DNA from: Trichosphaerium sp. ATCC 40318
Taxonomy: Eukaryota > Discosea > Flabellinia > Trichosidae
Reading direction: 5' to 3'
Assembly: GCA_038496445.1 (NCBI GenBank)
Contig: JALMLS010000508.1
Location: 1 to 64,000, forward strand
Length of the DNA: 64,000 bases
The position numbers and the translations under genes were made by a program. The notes under the pieces were generated by a model. The model made no database searches and had not been told where the DNA came from. It was given only the letters and a program-made list of their open reading frames with translations. Every line of letters starts with the position of its first letter. Position 1 is the first letter of the stretch. Below are positions 54,729 to 64,000 of this stretch, one piece after another.

Positions 54729-57700
54729 ATGTCATCGCGTGCCAGTGTGTTAGCGCGGTCAGCCAAGTATCGCAAGAAGTATATCTCAGCGTCTAAACGC
54801 ACAGCCAGAAAGATAGGACATGTTGACTCAGCAAAACTGGTTAACTTGCCGGCAGAGTATTGGAAAAGCAAAGACAATCAATTACACTTCATTATTGACG
54901 TAAGCAAGCCTCAAATTCGTTAAATTGGCCAAAAACGCACAATACCGCGTAAAAACGCCCTAAAATGCGCAAAAACGCAAAAAAACCCATCAAACGTTGT
55001 ATACAACCACTTATTAAATTTACACAATACAGATTGAAGCGATTCTATCAGTTGAGACTGTAAAAGACTGGTACAACGTCCGTTGGCAAGATGTAATAAA
55101 GATTGGTGGAAAGAAGTTCCTTCAGTAAGTGTCAGCAATGTTTTTTTGATACGCTCAAAATTTTCTACAACAAAAAAGTTTATTAAGTTCACACCTTTGT
55201 ACCATTATACTATTCTTGAAATAACTATTGACACAACGTATAGGGAGTTTAACTATTGTTTGACAACAGTACTTGAACGATTCTACCCAGAGGAAGAGTG
55301 GTTTCCTTTTTTTTTTAGTACGCTTTAACCTCTTTTGAAGTTTTTTGTTTGAATGTCAACGAAATCGCTCTCAGTCTAATTTTATTATAGAACATGCTGA
55401 GCCTGGATACTGGGATTCTAAAGAGAATCATAAGATGTTTATATCCTATGTACGTTTGCATGAAAACGAAGTAATTCGGTGACAAACACGTGCAAAAAAA
55501 AAAAAGTGTTGCATCAACAAGTCGTTCAATAGTATTTTCTTCCCTGATGTACTGTCACCCATACTCTGCTCTGATTTTCTTAAATCGATGACTAACATGC
55601 TTAGATAACCAAAGAACTTGATATTGAGAAGCTAGATGATTGGCATAACGTAACAAATGAAGATATTGTAAATCATGGTGGATATTCGTTTATGCAGTAC
55701 TTACCTTTGTTTTTTGCTTGCTACACGCAAATTCTTTAATGTTGGTTCTAGAAACTATAATTTTACAATGTATAATATGCTTCGTGATCAATTTCCGAAA
55801 CACTCATGGCAGCCATGGAGAATGGGTGAGCCTTTTTTACCAATCCATTTTTTTTTTCAACTTTTTTTACTATTCATAAAGGACGTGTTCCACGAAACTT
55901 CTGGGCATCAGTTTCTAAGCAGAAAACATGGATTAAGTCAGTGAGTAATTGGGAATATATATAAACGCATGATTGACATAGTCTGACCATGTACAGGTTG
56001 AGGAAAAACTAGGTATCAAAAAGTTAGAAGATTGGTACTCTGTTCACCTTAAAGATATCTCAAATTGTGACGATTTTGCAGGCCAATTCTTTGCAACTGC
56101 GTATGTCTAAACCCTCACCTAGCTTTGTTACTTTATTTTTTGTATATTTGATCTATTTGTGAATTGTCACGTGATATTTTAAACGAGCACTACAACATTT
56201 TTTGTTTTTTCTAAACGTTGTTTGTAGATATTGTGGTTCTGTTTATAAAATGGTGCAATACGTGTACCCAGATACGAAATGGTTCCCTTGGCGTTTCAGT
56301 ACGATTTTATAATAGCCCATAGAACCTTTTTTTATCAACCTTGTGTATAGACCATACACCTCAAAAGCATTGGAAAGATAAACAAAACAGAGACGAGTTT
56401 GTTTCGTTTTTGGAAAAAAAATTAGACATAGTAGACATGGACGATTGGTATCGTGTCACTGCAAACATGATAATCGAGCAAGGTGGAAGTGGGTTTATTC
56501 ATCATTACGATAACTCAGTGTACAACTTTGTGTCGTTCCAGTTTCCAATGCACAAATGGGTTCCTTGGAAATTTCGTACGTCGAATACTTGGATTAAAAT
56601 TGTCGCAAGTTTTCTGTTGTTGACATCTTGCCATCAACCTATGGTGGTACTAAAATGCAGTTTAAACCACCTGTAATTGTAATTTTGTATTATTACATTG
56701 AGCTCCATTGACATTTGTCGCTGGTAGCTGATGTCAAAGATGAAAACAAGAACCTTCTCAATTTTTTGTTTCTGCCCGCTGTTCTGTTTTTTTATCTTTT
56801 ACATTGCCTAAATTTGTTAGATTGTGTTCCTAGAGGACATTGGAATAAGTTATCAAACGTAAGGAGACTAATTAGACACGTGAGTTTTTGTTATTCCCAT
56901 TTTATTCTTAAAAAAACTAACTAGCGTTTATATAGCTTGAAGACTCGCTTAATATCGAAGAAATAACGGATTGGTATGCGATAACAAATGATGATATCAT
57001 CCGTGTTGGTGGTGCAAATATTTTAAGGTACTGACTAACCCAACAACAAACCCTTTCACTCATTTTCAAAAAAAAAAAGAAGGTTTGAACGGTATTGTCA
57101 CTTTTATCTTTTCATTACATATTTTGGTAATTAGAACGCGTAAGGTTATACCTTAGTTATTTTTTAATCACTAGAACAAAACAATTTAAATGCAGATTTA
57201 TTTTTAGCGCTGTACTGTTGGATTAAATTAATCGCTAAAAATAGTTACTATAATTTTTCTCTGAAAGAAATCTTATATGATGTCTATCCAACGTTTGATT
57301 GGGATATTCACAAGTTCAGTAAGTAATAATATTACTGGAAATATATTCATTCAATTCTCTAATCCTACCTGCACAGCAAACCTCCCACTTAGATTTTGGA
57401 AGCAACCAAAGAATATCCGTAAATTTTTGGAAAGTGTCGCTCCAAAGCTGTTGATAAAGACACCCAAGGATTGGCTTAATGTATCAGTAAAACAGCTTGT
57501 ATTAGTAGGTGGTAAAGGTCTATCATTTTACTGGCCTAAGGCTGTATTTTTGGCTTATACCGAGCTTGGAAAATCAGAAGACACCGAAAAAGTCGAAATT
57601 AAGGCACAACAAGGGTACATTCGATATTTCTCTTCTCTTTATTTTCTTGATCTTTCACTTGTCTAATTTGATGCCTAGGATACTTTTTCGGTCGATTAGA

Positions 57701-58388
57701 GCCATATTCCCTGGTATGGCTGTTTTTGAAGAGTACAAGCCTGATTTACAGAGAAATCTATCTATTGCTTTGGATATTTTTGTTCCTGATTTGAACTTGG
57801 GTTTTGAGTATCAGGGCGAACACCATTTCTATGATGTCTCCGCGTTTGGATATACACATGTTCAAGAGGCTAGAGACACTGAAAAATCTCGTATTTGTGA
57901 AGAGAACGGTATGTTAGGAATCCAAAGAAACCTAAATCTCGTTTTTATTGTTGCGGCACCTCATTCCTTTGTTTGCTTGCCCTATTCTTAATGTCTACTT
58001 CAGGTATAACAATTGTCCCTATTCCCTATTGGTGGGATACTCATGACTTAGATAGTCTGAAAGCAACAATCATGTATTATAGGTACAAACGCCAATTCCA
58101 AGACTTTTATGTGTTGGATTTTTTTTGTAAACAGTAACACGTGTTGTACTTACCGCTCTTGTCTTACATAGATCAGATATTGTATTTAAAATTCCTGAAG
58201 ACGTTGACCCATTATGCCCTCTTCCTGACCAAATTGGCAATGATTCAACAACAGCTTCACAGAGAGAAGGTACGAGCATGTTTTTGAAGCAGATACAAAA
58301 TAGTTTTGTAACAAATTAACTAACCTGTCTTTTAGCCAAGCACCTAATGCATGCTACAACTAAAAAATACAAAATGTGTACCGCATAA
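54729..58388 (+). CDS. WY-repeat protein with C-terminal PD-(D/E)XK/EDxHD-like nuclease domain
   Basis: At least 15 exons join in frame (for example 54729-54899, 55033-55124, 55244-55317). The N-terminus is basic with no acids for about 30 residues (MSSRASVLARSAKYRKKYIS), like a mitochondrial targeting signal. Five or six repeats follow, each with a W near its start, KLGIKKLEDWYSVHLKDI-type centre, a glycine pair, and a yPe-W-pW-f end (QFPKHSWQPWRMG, YVYPDTKWFPWRF, QFPMHKWVPWKF). The last domain reads ALDIFVPDLNLGFEYQGEHH, then DTEKSRICEENG and VPIPYWW. The D, E and following H/K layout is that of endonuclease folds. The protein may act on organellar DNA; this is inference. Confidence 0.75.
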
Positions 58389-58527
58389 AATAATAAAAAG
58401 GTGGACTCTTCAGGACGAAACTGTTTGTGCTTGTATTGCACGTGAATACTAAAAAATTGACATAACTTCTGAGTTCGCTTAATCGCTACAACTTAACGAT
58501 CATAATCTCATTCAGAACTTGCAAATT

Positions 58528-60184
58528 ATGAACTTCTCCGGTATTTCAATTGATCAAGCATTCAATCATTACCGTAGTAACCATCCGGAAGAATTCAAAC
58601 AGGTTATGGCGGAGCAAAGCGAACTATTTACAAAACAACTTGAAACAATGCTAAATATGACAAATAAGAGCATTATAAAACAACTAGATGATATCCTGTT
58701 GAAACAAACGCATACATTTTCAAAACAAGCGAACAAACGCCACCTGCAAAATCAAAAACAGCTGCTACAAAAGTAAGTGTCTTTTTTTTTTTCCCCGACT
58801 AAACTTCTATTTTTTGTGCCTATATTTTGGGCTAACAATAACCGGTAGTACACAATTGACATCGAAAAACATAGAACTAAGCATAATGGACTTTCCACCA
58901 GAGGTTATCACGAATATTCTACATCATACAGAAGTAAAAGCAAGGTATTCTGCCGCCCAATCATGTCATTTGATGGCTGATATCATTCACCACATTGTTG
59001 GATACGGAAAAGTGTGTCTCTCGACAATCTCAGATATTTTAAAGATTAGAGAGTACAAGGGTATCATGAACAACTCTTTAATTTCCTTCTATATGTACCT
59101 AGCTGGAAAGAACACTTTATATTCATTACTAAATGGTTGCAAACACATTACTGCACATCAGAGTAGTATATCAGATTATGATCTTGAAGACCTTAGAGGA
59201 GTTCATACGATTGATCTTAGTGAATGTAATTCAGTAACAGATGAAGGTGTGAAGGCACTGAAAGGTGTCCATACAATCAACCTTAGTAACACAGATATTT
59301 ATTACGGTATAAAGGAATTGCAAGGAGTATATGATATTAACCTTGCCAACACTCAAGTTACAGATGACGATATAAAGGCATTGGTAGGTGTACATAGAAT
59401 TAACCTTAATGATTGTGAGTATATTTCAGATGAAGGGATTAAGGAGTTGAAGGGTGTTCATACTATTGAGCTAAAAGGAACGGAAGTTACAAATGAAGGC
59501 ATAAAGGCATTGAAAGGCGTTCATACCATCAACCTAGATGAAACTAAAGTTTCAGATGAAGGCGTCAAGGCTCTCAAAGGTGTTCATTCAATTAATCTTC
59601 ATTATTGTGTGTATGTTACAGATGAAGCCATCAAGGAGTTGAAGGGCGTTCATACTATTGACCTTCAAGGAACATCAGTTACGGATGAAGGCATAAAGGC
59701 TTTGGTAGGCGTACACACAATTGGCCTTGCCTCTCTTAATGTTACAGATGAAGCTATCAAATCACTCAAAGGTGTTCACACAATTAATCTTGCCGGTTGT
59801 AAGTATGTAACACATGAAGGCGTCAAGTCACTTAAAGATATTTATGACATTACACTTGATTCCACTTCAGTAACAGATGAATGGCTCAAATCACTTGTAG
59901 GCGTTCACAGAATTAGCCTTAATAATTGTGAGCATATTACAGATGAAGGGATCAAGAAGTTGAAGGGTGTTCATACTATTGAGCTTGAAAGAACATCAGT
60001 TACAGATGAAGGTATTAAAGAGTTGAAGGGTGTTTATTCGATTAATCTTGCTCATACATCAGTAACAGATGAGGGTATCAAGGAGTTACTTGCTGATTTT
60101 ATTGATCTTACAGGTTCTGCAAATGTGACTCACGAAGGTTTAGCTGCACTCAACAATGCCTCAGTAACAGTAAAACTATACTAG
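58528..60184 (+). CDS. F-box/LRR protein with long regular repeat array
   Basis: Exons 58528-58772 and 58849-60184 give 527 codons in frame. The helical N-terminal extension (MNFSGISIDQAFNHYR) is shared with 38908-40140. The F-box is MDFPPEVITNILHHTEVK, then AQSCHLMADIIHHIVGYG. About 15 LRR units follow, alternating 21-residue (TSVTDEGIKALVGVHTI) and 23-residue (NCEHITDEGIKKLKGVHTI) forms. It is the longest family member in the window. Probable SCF substrate receptor. Confidence 0.88.
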
Positions 60185-60662
60185 CACTTTTGATCTCGTG
60201 TAAAACATATTGGAACTGTCAGCTAATGAACGCTACAGTACAAAAAAACCAAATTACTTGTGTTTACTTTGACTATATATATTGTTGGGATGTTGTATTT
60301 GGTTTTTTAAAAATCAGTTGCAACAACATACATATACTATACAATGTGCGCTTATTAGTTCTTTATTGGCAGCTGGAAATCTTTGAGATTTATCAGTTTT
60401 CAAATAGACTTTTCCTTTGAATTTATTAACTTCTTGCTGGCGGTATTGCTAACACTATTCGTACATGTCAGTGGCAAAGTGCCCAATACAACCGAAATAG
60501 ATACCATTCGTTACAACTGAGTTGTGGAGCAATATCTTTGACCATCTATACACGAAAGGAGATCGAAAGCAACTACTATGGCATAATCCAGATGTCTGTG
60601 TTTAAGCGAAGTCACCAGGTTCGTTTTACGAACAGTTATTGTAATTATTCACATCAAGCCTC
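60185..60662. other. no gene seen
   Basis: AT-rich 3' flank of the F-box/LRR gene. The 76-codon frame at 60190 has no features. Confidence 0.5.
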
Positions 60663-60850
60663 ATGAACACCTCATCTTGTTTTTCTCTTTGTCTGTGTTG
60701 CTACTCCGCTTTTCGTGCATATGAACCTGGTGTATAGGAATGTCTGACTTCGCTTGGGGCTTACCCAACAGGTGCGAATAAACACCTTGCGACCGCTATC
60801 GTGTACACGTGACTGTTGTCAACGTTTCCTTTTTTACACCCAAAAATAAG
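60663..60850 (+). pseudogene. exon 1 and intron copy of the secreted protein at 2127-3292
   Basis: It reads MNTSSCFSLCLCC, then AYEPGV-stop-ECLTSLGAYPTG, against AYEPGVQECLTSLGAYPTG in the intact gene. The CAG codon has become TAG, and the signal peptide is scrambled by indels. The following intron also matches (CACGTG, then CTGTTGTCAACGTT). Later exons are absent. Because the intron is kept, the copy arose from DNA, not by retroposition. Confidence 0.85.
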
Positions 60851-61084
60851 GTGTCTTTGGGCTAAATAAACTATCCTTGCATGCTGAGTTCACGCAGTTT
60901 TCGAGTTTTTATTTACATTATACCACCGATTTCTCATCTTAACAAGCCTACAGAGCTTACGCAAAACATGCTCAAGAAGTATTCTACTGTTCGCTGGAAG
61001 TAACATATAGCACACTGCTGATAGTGTGTATACAAGGTTTTACTTCTGTACTATCTAACTTGCTAAGAAGAATGGAAATGAACA
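60851..61084 (+). other. spacer, possibly more pseudogene debris
   Basis: The stretch just before the tandem repeat reads KNGNEQALAM in one frame and may be the edge of the exon duplicated next door. Upstream exons are not recognised. Confidence 0.3.
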
Positions 61085-61224
61085 AGCATTGGCAATGGCA
61101 CATGAAAATGAAGAGCCCAGTATTGATGCCGACACTCCTTATGCTTAAGCAGAAAGCATTGGCAATGGCACATGAAAATGAAGAGCCCAGTATTGATGCC
61201 GACACTCCTTATGCTTAAGCAGAG
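61085..61224 (+). repeat. 70-bp tandem duplication of a 3' exon end
   Basis: Two units, 61085-61154 and 61155-61224, are identical over 69 bases. Each encodes ALAMAHENEEPSIDADTPYA and a stop, so the second copy cannot be translated from the first. It marks a recent slippage or unequal exchange event in the end of an otherwise unrecognised gene. Confidence 0.85.
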
Positions 61225-61648
61225 CTATAAGGCCTCTATTTAGTATTGACAATAACAACAAAACTGTTTAGAGACAAAGGGAAGGGTAGCCTCCTATTGT
61301 AATCCTGACATCAAAAAAAGACAAAAAGCAAAATACATTGATTTGTACCATACTCAGTGCTCAAGCCTGAAACAGGACTACCATTACAGTATAAATGAGT
61401 ATTTTGGTGACGTTTGAAGTGAGAGGTAGTTGTTTAAGTACACTAGTATTGTAAAACAACATCGGCTAGTAGCAGTTCTATACAATGGCACATTACAATT
61501 CAAAAAAGTTAACAAGTCCTGAGAAATTTGATCGATAGTGCTACAATTATCCTCAGCTGTTAATCGCAACAGTGTGGATGCGGCGTTTTCCCAATATCGG
61601 ATGTAAGAGGTTGTACAACACGTTCAATGAGAAGAGCGAACTACTTTT
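61225..61648. other. no gene seen
   Basis: AT-rich spacer without recognisable coding. Confidence 0.45.
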
Positions 61649-61990
61649 TTGCCACACATATCAATACTGATCTTTTCCAGAATGGGAACATTTTTTTGTG
61701 TAGACACCAACAGGATACCTAACTTTGATGATAAAGTCTTGGTTCCCGTGATAAATCAAAGTAAATATGACTCAGATGGCAAACATATAGTTGGAAGAGA
61801 TAGAACTGTAGTACCCTTCTTGAACGTTTACAATCTTCATTGGCTCCATACTTTAACATGTGAAACTTATCACATAACTAATGATAAGAATCTTGTAGTT
61901 AGTAATGAACCATTCCAAGGCAAAGTAGAAATTTTTGTTGGAACTTTATTGAACGACGGCCAAAACAGTTTTTTGCTTACTAATAGATTA
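61649..61990 (+). other. unrecognised coding-like fragment
   Basis: The frame reads FFCVDTNRIPNFDDKVLVPV, VGRDRTVVPFLNVYNLHWL and VEIFVGTLLNDGQNSFLL, clearly protein-like, but ends at the tail of the oppositely oriented F-box/LRR gene. No start exon was found. It is probably the surviving exon of a gene cut when the F-box/LRR locus arrived. Confidence 0.35.
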
Positions 61991-62660
61991 TACCTAAGTC
62001 AAGCACACCAAACTCAGATCGTCTGTCGTTTTCCATGTAGATGGTATGTACACCTAGAAGTGCCTTTAACCCTACTTCTGTTATTGATTTACAATGCATC
62101 AAGGAGATAGTATGTACACCTGCCAAAGCCACAATGCCTTCATCTGTTACACTTGTAAATGACAAAGAAATCTCATGTACACCTGCCAACGCCACAATGC
62201 CATTGTCTGTTATTGATTTACAAGCATACAAGTCGATAGAGTGTACACCTGCCAATGCCTTCAAACCTTCATCTGTTACATTGGTAAAAGATATATCAAT
62301 CTTATGCACACCTGCCAATGCCCTGATGCCATTATCTGTTATTGTTTTACAATTAGATATGTAGATAGTATGTACACCTGCCAACAATCTGATTGCTTTA
62401 TCTGTTAGTATTGATCCTTGAACGTTGATTATTGTATTTTGGAGTAATGGACTACCAGAGAGCATCTGAATCTCTGTTACATTTTTTATTCTGATATGAC
62501 CATATCCAACGTGGTTGTGAACAATATCCCGCAATAAATGACTTGTTTGGGCTGCACGGAGTGTATGTGGCCCTTGTTTGAGAATATGGACTATTATTTC
62601 AATTGGTAGCCCAACAAGGTCGAATACTTGGTCTGTGTGTTGTTGTATTTTCTTTTTCAT
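61980..62660 (-). CDS. F-box/LRR protein, short member
   Basis: 226 residues, no intron. F-box at about 13-50 (DLVGLPIEIIVHILKQG, then AQTSHLLRDIVHNHVGYG). A short spacer (LSGSPLLQNTIINVQGS) leads to six LRR units (TDKAIRLLAGVHTI, TDNGIRALAGVHKIDISFT, TDEGIVALAGVHTI). The end (NDRRSEFGVLDLGIIY) departs from the repeat. Its close relative at 9787-10280 is dead. Confidence 0.85.
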   Translation of the reverse strand: MKKKIQQHTDQVFDLVGLPIEIIVHILKQGPHTLRAAQTSHLLRDIVHNHVGYGHIRIKNVTEIQMLSGSPLLQNTIINVQGSILTDKAIRLLAGVHTIYISNCKTITDNGIRALAGVHKIDISFTNVTDEGLKALAGVHSIDLYACKSITDNGIVALAGVHEISLSFTSVTDEGIVALAGVHTISLMHCKSITEVGLKALLGVHTIYMENDRRSEFGVLDLGIIY

Positions 62661-63257
62661 TTTATGGTCAGAGTGTTGGTTAATTCGTCTAACAATGGCA
62701 GCGTTAGTTTTAGACGTCTAAGAAATGTGATAAATTGATTACAAACGAGTAGTATATTGCCGGAGAAAGGTAATTTATAAAGCTAACAAGGGTGCCTTAA
62801 TGACTTGGTCATCGTCCTTAGTATCGTGTTTGAAAATTCATTAGTTCTCAGACACCTAAAAGTGCTCCCAACGATTACAGTCAGTGACCTTAATTTATGA
62901 TCCTACAATAGTGTGCTGTTAATGATAGAACTGTTGTCAGTTGCCTTTTTGTAGTTGTGTTTGACGTTATCTTCGCTGTCCTTTAATAGATGTTTGTAGC
63001 CACCCTCTGAGAAATGGAAATCTAGCTCACTTGTTTATGGTTTTTTATTGCTATGCTGGCAGTAACTGTGTCGGTTTTCATTAAAACTGAGACATTTTCA
63101 ATTGAACGAGACTTGTTTTTGCTGAATGCGACTGGTGGTACAAAATATACTTATGCAATATCATCCGCAAGCTTCCTTGCTAAGAAAACCATTGTGAAGT
63201 CAATCTCATAGATGTATTGTTGTTTTACGCTGACAACATTACTCGGTACATATTCCT
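62661..63257. other. no gene seen
   Basis: Spacer upstream of the F-box/LRR gene and downstream of the edge gene. No coding is recognised. Confidence 0.45.
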
Positions 63258-64000
63258 TCATAGCCAAGCAAAAGTGTGCTGAAAGTTATAAAATGGTTTG
63301 GAGGGAGGCAGAATGGACATTCGAATTAAAGTAGCTTTGGCCTTTGTAACTCCATCCAAATATTTGATGAGTACATTGTCAACATATTTTGGTTTGATGT
63401 ACACGTGTTTCTTTGAGAGATCAAGAACGCTTTGTGCACTTTTTTCTCACATGCTTTAATACACAAGTTATCAATTGTGTGGATTGGTTGACAACGGTGT
63501 TTCGGTCTTCTACATACACACAGCTTCTTGATACCACACCCATCGGTGTTGTATCATGTGATAAAACGACATAGTGAGGAAGGAACTTTTTGTTTTGGTG
63601 TTGCTGGTCTGACATGATACAACTTGGATTACCTTTGATGGATACAAGAAGTGTTCCTATTGGAGGTATTCGCCTCTCATACCGATATAGTAAAGTATTT
63701 GAAGAGTGAACTTCAAAAGCGCTGACATAATAAACACCTAAACAATAGAAAATTAGTCTCAGTTCTTAGCTGCATAAAAAGAAACGTTGATCTCGATTAC
63801 ATACCTTTATTATTATCGTTTTTCGCTATCTCGAATTACACCTTCCTCAACTTTGACTGAGTTACTGTCACCACCAGGTTGAGGCCATACGAGTGTAAAC
63901 TTTGTCTCTTTGCAGATTGAAAATTGGAGCTAACAAGTAAACTGAGGTACTGAACACTCACATAGTGTTGAATGCTTTGTACCGTACCTTATGTTCGCAC
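63258..64000 (-). CDS. unrecognised protein, 5' end outside window, with possible frameshift
   Basis: Exons at 64000-63988 (partial), 63929-63842 and from 63737 join in frame: FTLVWPQPGGDSNSVKVEEG|VYYVSAFEVHSSNTLL, then SDQQHQNKKFLPHYVVLSHD. The frame stops at 63421. In the next frame the sequence continues SAQSVLDLSKKHVYIKPKYV and LDGVTKAKATLIRMSILPP to a stop at 63258. The switch falls at a run of six A near 63440. One base fewer would give a single longer protein, so this is a recent frameshift or a sequence error. No family is recognised. Confidence 0.5.

Noticed and set aside
62041-62364. 107-codon plus-strand frame with regular repeats
   Set aside because: It is the reverse-strand shadow of the LRR units in the F-box/LRR gene at 61980-62660.
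1-64000. CRISPR arrays, bacterial operons and ribosome binding sites
   Set aside because: No spaced direct repeats of the right kind; genes contain spliceosomal introns, so bacterial features are not expected.

Overview
The window is nuclear DNA of a eukaryotic microbe. Genes on both strands are split by short GT-AG introns, mostly about 40-110 bp and up to about 200 bp, with T-rich tracts before the acceptors. The code is standard, noncoding DNA is AT-rich and genes are closely packed. A STAT-type protein (coil/linker plus SH2), GH3, NOL10, PIG-H, secreted tectonin and papain-type proteins, and large F-box families fit an amoebozoan-like protist best. That assignment is an inference; no rRNA or organelle marker is present.

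Layout. 1-4.3 kb: 3' part of a GH3 gene, a secreted cysteine-rich protein and a decayed fragment. 4.7-18 kb: an accessory region with four F-box-like/YwqK-repeat genes, broken copies of them, a MORN pseudogene, a ten-exon F-box-Ras fusion, an F-box/LRR pseudogene, a Rho-like pseudogene and a 261-bp MITE-like element with 9-bp target duplications. 19-24 kb: a multi-exon C2-domain gene and a YdcF/DUF218 gene, then a perfect 196-bp inverted repeat. 26-30 kb: an F-box/LRR gene, an inverted pseudogene copy of a ubiquitin-like gene, a fold-back repeat and a GNAT acetyltransferase. 30.7-35.7 kb: a secreted phospholipase C-like phosphoesterase and the STAT-like gene. 37-43 kb: the ubiquitin-like gene, three F-box/LRR genes and a broken membrane-protein gene. 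43.8-52.3 kb: a weak tRNA-Asp(GUC), NOL10, a cathepsin-like protease, a secreted PAN/tectonin protein and PIG-H. 52.9-58.4 kb: a secreted protein and a 15-plus-exon repeat protein ending in a nuclease-like domain. 58.5-64 kb: two more F-box/LRR genes, pseudogene debris, a 70-bp tandem duplication and a partial gene at the edge.

The dominant theme is F-box proteins joined to different modules: LRRs, YwqK-type repeats and a Ras-like GTPase. With decaying copies and a variant ubiquitin-like gene among them, this looks like fast birth-and-death evolution of SCF-type substrate receptors. A second theme is the palindrome CACGTG, seen more than 60 times, mostly in introns and between genes, against about 8 expected from base composition.

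Exon joins were made by hand. Where the summed exon length is a multiple of three this is stated as support.
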